Position numbers and translations under genes: made by a program. A stretch of DNA of 64,000 nucleotides from Mesostigma viride (Eukaryota > Streptophyta > Mesostigmatophyceae > Mesostigmatales > Mesostigmataceae): assembly GCA_009746045.1 (NCBI GenBank), contig RPFO01000123.1:1161410-1225409 (forward strand), in the 5' to 3' direction. Below the pieces are notes generated by a model, which saw only the letters and a list, made by a program, of their open reading frames with translations, was not told where the DNA came from and did no database searches. Of the stretch, positions 42,645-64,000 are shown piece after piece (position 1 is the stretch's first letter; the number at the start of each line of letters is the position of its first letter).

Positions 42645-44643
42645 ACTCTCTGAGCATCCGCCACGAGCCACGAGCCACGAGGTAGCCATGGCTGACGGCG
42701 GCGCTCATAACTTTCACGTTTGAGCACCGAATTTAGTCGTGAATATCACAATCGCTTCGTCTTTCTAAGACGCACATGCTGATATAATTTTCCGACGCTA
42801 TTACGCAATATACGATGAGCAAACGCCCATCGACGCAACGCAGCCTGACGGCTGCGCTCGGCAATGAAAATACGTCTGCAGCTCCGGCTGCAGCTTCGCC
42901 ATCAGGGCCGGAAGGCAGTGGTGACACTAGTCGCGCACTGGTGGCCGCCCAGCAGCCTCCCGGGCTTCCTGCCTCGCCATCGGCCTCGCCAGACCCTAAA
43001 CGCAGCCGCTCATCCTTTCCACGCGAACCGCGTTTCAAGTACCACTCCTTCCATGCCGACGATCACGACTGGTTCAACAACATTTCTCCGGTCGCTGCTA
43101 TGAAATGCATTTTCTTCGGGGACTACGCCTCGCTTCTTGAGCTGTGCATCTACTTTCACAGCATCCGTCGCCTACTGGAATTTGACGGCCGTAATTTTAC
43201 ACAGAGCCGCGAACTGCTGCTGACGGGCTTGTACCCCCGGCCCGAGCTTCAGCACATGATTCTTTGTTCCCTGCTGACGAAGTCTGACGGCGAGATCTTG
43301 GCCCCCACCATCTCCGCAGCCCAATACCGCTCCATCCTCACGGAAGCCTTTCAGCAGCACGTGACCCCCCTTGCCGCAGATGTGGCGGCAATGGGCGGCA
43401 CGCTGGCTACTGAGCTCCCTCACATTTCCACCACCGTCACCTCCACCTCCACCCTCCTCGCCTCCACCTCCACTGCCACCTCCACCTCCACCGCCGACAT
43501 CAAAGCCCAGCTCCTCGACATCGACCAGCGTCTTAAGAACAATGCCATCGCTATCGAGGTCCTGCAGAACACCGCAGGCCTCACCGCCCAGGCAGTGAAG
43601 GACATTGCCGCCAAGCCCGCCCCGGCTGGCCTGACCGGCGATGCTCCTCCCATCACCACCTGGGCGGACATGCTTAAGCAACACACCACCTCCACTGGTC
43701 ACCTCCGCCGTCGCAGCCCAGCTTCAACGGCAGACGCTTGACCTCCGCGAGGAGGCCGAGCTCGCCAAGCGCAGCCTCAACGTCATTGTCAAGAACCTCA
43801 AGATGGAGGAAGGTGAGAATTCCGAGAAGCTTGCGCGTGCTTTTGAGAGAGAAATCCTTGATCGCATGGGCCTTACTGGTGAGATCGAGCTGGCCGCCCA
43901 CCGCCTTCCCCGCGCGCGGGGTAAGGCAGGGCCGCCCCCGCTCCTTCTCACCTTTAAGACCCCGGCGGACAAGATTTCTTTTCTCAGACGCCGCAAGCGG
44001 CTCGAGAAGACTCTCTTCACCCTTGATGACGACTTGACCCTGGCGCAGCAACAACGGCGACGGGAGCTATGGCCGACCTACCACCAGCTCCGGCAGACCA
44101 AGGCGGGGCAGCCGGTGTACTGGAAGGGGGCGGCCATCTACGTCGGCCACAAGCCCTGGCAGGCGACCCCCGCGGCCCCAGCGACTCCAGAAGCCCCAGC
44201 TTAGGGGAATACAGCAGTAGTAGTGTAGAATAGATAGACCGTGGCCATGTACATGTACGCCTCCTAGAGGCCCTATTCCAGCTAAGCCACGCGCTTTATG
44301 TAATCATGTACATGTGTGCCTATGATGAGCCACACTCCAGACGATGCCTAGTTTTATTTAGTAATGCTGTGCCCATGCAGAGAGCTGCTCTCTGCTGAGA
44401 CGCCACGCTCTAGTTTTTGTATAGCCATGATGATCTTCCCCCTCACAGGCATGCTCCCCCCTTACCCGGGCATAGCGTGATAGACCATGAGGGTGCGGGT
44501 GCCCTGGTGCACCTAGAGCAGGGGTAGCTTACATTCCCACCCTTGCATGAAGTAGCCTAGAATGTATTAAAAGCCATATGCCCCTTCTCAGGGCTATGTG
44601 CTACATCTACTCCCAACGGAGTGATGTTGATAATTAATTAATT
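42645..44643 (+). mobile_element. LINE ORF1-only element, copy 3 (fullest copy)
   Basis: The copy has a short 5' region, one ORF1-like gene (42815-44204) and a 3' untranslated region of about 400 bp. It ends with GCCCCTTCTCAGGGCTATGT, hairpin CTCCCAACGGAG and a TTAATTAATTAAT tail at about 44629-44643. There is no reverse transcriptase or endonuclease frame between ORF1 and the tail. Copies 1 and 2 share the same ORF1-to-3' end order, so the missing ORF2 is a family trait rather than one deletion. Confidence 0.75.
42815..44204 (+). pseudogene. LINE ORF1-type nucleic-acid-binding protein, one frameshift from intact
   Basis: Frame 1 runs from ATG 42815 to 43741 (308 residues). The second half (about 43700-44204) is in the +1 frame, so a single indel near 43700 separates the two parts; in copy 2 both halves are in one frame. 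Parts in order are: a Ser/Pro/Ala N-terminus, QHVTPLAADVAAMGGTLATE, a Ser/Thr-rich low-complexity run, a helical stretch (DIDQRLKNNAIAIEVLQN), then EEAELAKRSLNVIVKNL, LLLTFKTPADKISFLRRRKR, DDDLTLAQQQRRRELWP and VYWKGAAIYVGHKPW. The last blocks resemble the RRM-like/C-terminal part of L1 ORF1 proteins, which bind element RNA. A programmed frameshift is possible but not required. Confidence 0.8.
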
Positions 44644-44644
44644 A

Positions 44645-45762
44645 ATATTCCCGTGGATGGATGGAGGGGGGGACAAAGCCGCGAAACCGAACTAATCTAA
44701 CTCTACTTAAGCTAATCTAATCTAGAAAACCCTACCTATTCTACTCAGCAAAGCGCCCCTTCCGCTTGGGGTGTGGGGGCTTGCCCACAGCTAGGGGCGG
44801 GCTTGCCCACAGGCCTCCCATATCAAAGAGACAACCAGCGCAGGCCAGAAATCGGGAGAATCCGGACCATGGTAGCTCGAGCCTGCCGTTATCTTTTCCG
44901 CGTTTTCGAGTCGTTCAGGATGATGAACTCCCATATCCTCTACTAGCTGTTCTTTTAAGGTGCGGGCCTTGCGGCGTCGAGCATCGCGGGGCCCGGCCCA
45001 CGTACGGAGGTGCCGGTGTTGGCCAGGCTGAGCTGGGCCGGCAGTCCCGCGGGGGGGCCACGCGAGGTATCTACCTGGTTGGTGCGAGCTAAGTGCCCCA
45101 CTAGCTAGCTGCAGGCGCCGCTGCTTAATGACCAGTGCTTGTGATATATGGATATGCCGAGGTACAGGTCCTCATTGCGAACATGAGCAGCGTATCCTAC
45201 ACGGAAGATGGATCGCAGCATGTTGGTGACCGCGCCGTCCAGCTTTCTGGCTAGGTCAGCGGTGAGGGTCCACATCTCGGCCCCGTACGTGAGAACAGGA
45301 AGGACCAGGACCTTAAACAGGTCCTGTTTCTCTATCTTGCCCAAGGGCTTGCACCACAGGGCCCGGTATTGGCGTAAAGCGTGCCAGGCGAGGGAGATGC
45401 GGTGGTACGTCCACATCGGCCTCGCAGCTGGGGAGTAGGCTGCCCAGCAACTTGATGCGGTCCCGATACAGGACTCGAGAGCCGTCAAGGAGAAAGAGGG
45501 CGGGCGGTGGCTGAGTGAGCCCAATCGCCAAAGCCTCTGTCTTCTTGCTGACCTCAAGCCCCACTGCACGGGCCTCGATTGCCAGGCAGTCAAGCCACGT
45601 CTGCACGTGCGCAGTGCTCTCAAAGAGGGTGGTGTCGTCTGCATAGATGATGTCCGCCAGCCGAATCTCCGTTTCCGCCCCGCCATGCCAGAAACGGTTG
45701 TCGACCTGCATCCCGGGTTCCCTACCCACGATGCAGGCAAATCGCTTGCGCGCCTGAATCAT
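44645..45762 (-). pseudogene. Degraded LINE reverse transcriptase, minus-strand copy
   Basis: Reading from 45762 downwards: MIQARKRFACIVGREPG, LADIIYADDTTLFES, QTWLDCLAIEARAVGLEVSK, then after a frameshift near 45410 RISLAWHALRQYRALW, KVLVLPVLTYGAEMWTL and RSIFRVGYAAHVRNEDLYLG. The 3' part reaches codons for PKRKG near 44760 and abuts the TTAA tail of the plus-strand ORF1 element. An inverted piece of another repeat (44823-44927) is embedded in it. It cannot encode a full protein. Confidence 0.85.
44823..44927 (-). repeat. Dispersed repeat, inverted partial copy
   Basis: Reverse complement of part of 25512-25731 and 46074-46313 (GACAACCAGCGCAGGCCAGA, AGCTCGAGCCTGCCGTTATC). Confidence 0.85.
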
Positions 45763-45959
45763 TACGTATCTAAGTAGCTACTATGCCTCCGCCATCGATA
45801 TCATTCTGTATTCATTAATAAGTCAGACAACTATTCCTAGCTGGATCCGCATGGTGGTCCAAAGTCGTGTGACGACTAGAGTAGTAGAGAGAATAAAGTA
45901 AAGGTGACAAAAAGGTCGTTGCTAGCTGGGATTATATGATGATGCATATTGGACAAACA

Positions 45960-46008
45960 TTTAATTAATTAATTAATTAAACTCGTGCTCCCGTTGGGGA
46001 GTCACGGA
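45960..46008 (-). mobile_element. Minimal LINE 3' end (TTAA tail plus hairpin)
   Basis: TTAATTAATTAATTAATTAA is followed by ACTCGTGCTCCCGTTGGGGA and GTCACGGAG, the same 28-bp end as the insert at 33364-33444. No body of the element is attached. Confidence 0.75.
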
Positions 46009-46073
46009 GCACCGTTGTGCTTTTAATCGGTGTAGTGAAAAATAAAGAAAAGCATATCGTTATATATAGCATA

Positions 46074-46313
46074 CTGATCAAGCATGCTGTTTCCGGCCCC
46101 ACCGTCTAGGTCATCTAGTCGCTCTACACGTAAGCCAGCCATAATGGTTGTCTCCTTGATAATTTCAATGCACAAGGATACACATTTCCATCACCATTCA
46201 TCTTCATCATCCTGAACGACTCGAACACGCGGACAAGATAACGGCAGGCTCGAGCTACCATGGTCCGGATTCTCCCGATTTCTGGCCTGCGCTGGTTGTC
46301 TCCTTGATATATA
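46074..46313 (+). repeat. Dispersed repeat, copy 2
   Basis: It matches 25512-25731 and contains an extra TGGTTGTCTCCTTGATAA, which duplicates the sequence near its own 3' end. Confidence 0.85.
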
Positions 46314-46810
46314 GCATATTTCACCCAGACTCATTACACTCACGCACGCTTCCTGCACTTGCTTTCGAGCATGCAACCTGCGCATCATCTATCTTTAAAT
46401 CGCGGATGCATTGCATGAGCTTAATAAATAAAATGTGCCCGCCAAAGGACAGGGCCGGCATTGTGGAGTATGTAGAATAATTCGGCAAGTTGCCGAATCG
46501 GATTAAATGAAGACCCTTCTACTTGCCTTCAGGTATCAACTGCTGGTGGTCCATGTACACTGGCATGGCCAACACTCAGGTTGCGTGATCCATATGTGCA
46601 AGCACACATGTTTATGCCTGCCTGCCATGACATTCCAGCTGACAAGAGGGCCCACCAGAAATAGCGGATGCCAGTTGTTGTACATGTCAATCTGCTGGAC
46701 AGATGCCCATGCATACTTCCAGCCAGGCACTTCTCATCATTCATGACCGTGGCCTCTGCAGTGCCACCATCAATGATCGCCACCGTCAATGTCTCTCTTA
46801 CCTCACCGTC

Positions 46811-62145
<15,335 letters not shown>

Positions 62146-64000
62146 CTAAATTCCTCCTACTTGTCCACGAGTAAACTACCTCCGCTCCCACGTAGTAACA
62201 CAGCCGCTTAAACCGGTAGATGCCTCCCCACAATCGGACAAAATTATCGGGTTCCTCGATGCAGCGGTAATCCTTGCCTGCTGTAGCTTCCCACGGTGAG
62301 GATGGCGATACCCTGACCTCCCAGCCATCATATTATGCCGTCAAGGACGGGCTCCCGTTGCTTTAGAGCGATGCAGCAGCTTTGACGCCCGTGGCCAAAT
62401 ATCTGCCGACGTTGGTAAACTGTTCGCAGATTTTGCACCAGCTAGTATTCCCTTTGCAACCGGAAGCATATCACTACATCAATGAGCATTCTTACGAGAC
62501 AGGCTGATTGAAAAAACGCCGACACTGGCACGCTCGTGACGGAGAAAGGCACTCTAACAGGACATAAATGTGTTATATATACAAGGTAATTACGCCTCGA
62601 TTATGCAAGAATCCGGGGTTCATCAATTTCACTTTCCCGCGCTGCCCTCGCGCGCCCTGCGGAATCCGAGCTTCATCTGCTGAACCCCCCCCCCCCCCCC
62701 ACACACACACACGTTTCAGATTGGGGTCCGACCAATCCAGGGCTCACGATCTCAAAGAATCTTAATTAATACTGTGATTCGATCCTAATAAAAATTTCTA
62801 CAACATTCTACAGTGTACTGTAATACAATTCCACTACTACTACAGGTCGAATCCAGGGTCTCACAATCCTAAACATGGGAATCTTAAACGTGGGGCTGGG
62901 GGTGTCAGTCAGGGCATGGTCAGGAAGTTGAATTCCCACGCCGGTTCTAGCGTCCACCACGCTAAGACGCAAGTTACTATGAAAGATTATACATCATTCG
63001 AGGATAGTCGAATTTTTACACTACGGCGAGGCTAAGTCACCAATGGGTAGACACAAGACCCATGTGCGGCGTGGGCAGCAACAACAAAAACAAGACACAA
63101 GACCGTCACATATAGGACTATCTATAGATTCTACAACAATTTGGCACAAAGAACGCACGAACGGGTATTTCCATTTGCCATTTCATTTGCATTTGAAGAA
63201 CGCACCATTTCACCGGAAAAAGAACGCACCATTATGTTGCACAAAGAAATTAGGTAGGCCCTGGGCACCTAGGCACCATTTGGCATGCCATTTGGCACAA
63301 ATGAACTGAGGACGTGAATTTGTTGAGGTTATTACAGTAAGGATTCCTGGCCAGAAACGCCAGAAAGGAACGAATAAGCATAGATACATATTTAATAAGG
63401 GCGTGATATCGACCATGATTATCGCTCCCGATTTTTGTCTTTTGGCTGGTAGAATAAATATTTTCGATCGCAGCTTTGGTGGTTTTGGTGCGTTGCTCGG
63501 GCGTCTTTTTGGTTTCCCGGCATCCTAGCCGCATCAGCCAGGTATTCTTTTGGGGAACCCCTGACGCGGCTACGTTTTGGAGCGTTCCACGCGCAATTGA
63601 CCGCTTATCGTTCCAAAATTTGCGGTTATTGGTCGAATTGCATCTGAACCGTCTTGTTTTCCCACACGAGAACAAGTAAACATCGTAAGGTAGTATCTGC
63701 CTGAGGATGCGACGCCGGCTGCTATGGATTTCAGTTCTCCGGGGCTGGTACCAACATTAAATTGCACAGCCGAGGTTCTTTTTTCGACATGTAACCCCCG
63801 ATGAATGGGACCGGTCTGGCAGTGATCCATGACAGTCGAAGGTGATGCAAGTTGGCATTGATGTTCTAAGCAACCTGATATTTGCTGCAACAAGCCGCAG
63901 GGGCCTACATGGATGTCGACGTTACGACCGGCCTGGTCGGATTGTTGCGACAGAATCCTCGTATGCGCTCCCTGGATTTTCCTCGGCGGGCAGGAGCTCT
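62146..64000. other. Upstream region of the GON4L-like gene; no gene recognised
   Basis: The GON4L-like promoter should lie near 62150-62500 (inference). A C-run followed by (CA)n is at 62687-62712. Minus-strand open frames at 63250-63675 and 63570-63893 have no domain I recognise and overlap each other. Confidence 0.45.

Larger units (their letters stand above)
45763..46810. other. Spacer between the RT fragment and the GON4L-like gene
   Basis: No gene recognised. It holds a minimal TTAA-plus-hairpin insertion (45960-46008) and the dispersed repeat 46074-46313. The last 500 bases are the presumed 3' region of the GON4L-like gene. Confidence 0.5.

Noticed and set aside
43641..43741. Programmed +1 frameshift in the LINE ORF1
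   Set aside because: Not claimed: copy 2 has both halves in one frame, so a simple indel in copy 3 explains the data.
63250..63893. Two overlapping minus-strand proteins at the right edge
   Set aside because: No recognised domain, and composition is not clearly coding.

Overview
The window is nuclear DNA of a eukaryote of the green lineage, most likely a unicellular green alga (inference). It carries six multi-exon genes with GT-AG introns and one short gene that reads as a single exon. Several proteins are of plant type: an RWP-RK transcription factor, a plant-like CLASP N-terminus, a short plant-like TOM6 and a plant-like GON4L. TGTAA, the chlorophyte polyadenylation signal, follows two of the stop codons. 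I cannot name the species.

Layout. 1-1191 (minus): the first two exons of CLASP, running off the left edge. 2578-15044 (plus): a nine-exon DEAH helicase of the DHX37/Dhr1 family whose exon phases all close. 15.2-20.6 kb: a repeat island with a nested fold-back element, two degraded copies of a LINE ORF1 element and a reverse-transcriptase (RT) remnant. 20637-23653 (minus): a three-exon secreted sulfotransferase-like protein. 24389-32947 (plus): an eIF4G-type factor with MIF4G and MA3 domains, spread over large introns. 33.2-34.7 kb: LINE debris with a very informative nested insertion. 35658-35813 (minus): a 51-residue TOM6-like protein. 36.1-37.3 kb: two short elements with terminal inverted repeats. 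38263-41534 (plus): an RWP-RK factor, N-terminus not found. 42.3-46.3 kb: more LINE material, including the fullest ORF1 copy. 46811-62145 (minus): a fifteen-exon GON4L-like chromatin regulator. 62146-64000: no gene recognised.

The host genes are housekeeping or regulatory: microtubule dynamics, ribosome biogenesis, translation initiation, mitochondrial import and transcription. They do not form a pathway. What sets the locus apart is its repeats. Most long introns hold a microsatellite or minisatellite array, and these arrays produce many long but spurious open frames. The intergenic spaces hold non-LTR retroelements that share a short 3' hairpin followed by a TTAA or TTTAA tail.

Exon borders were set by eye from splice consensus, reading-frame closure and family resemblance. 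Functional calls are from remembered family motifs, with no database search.
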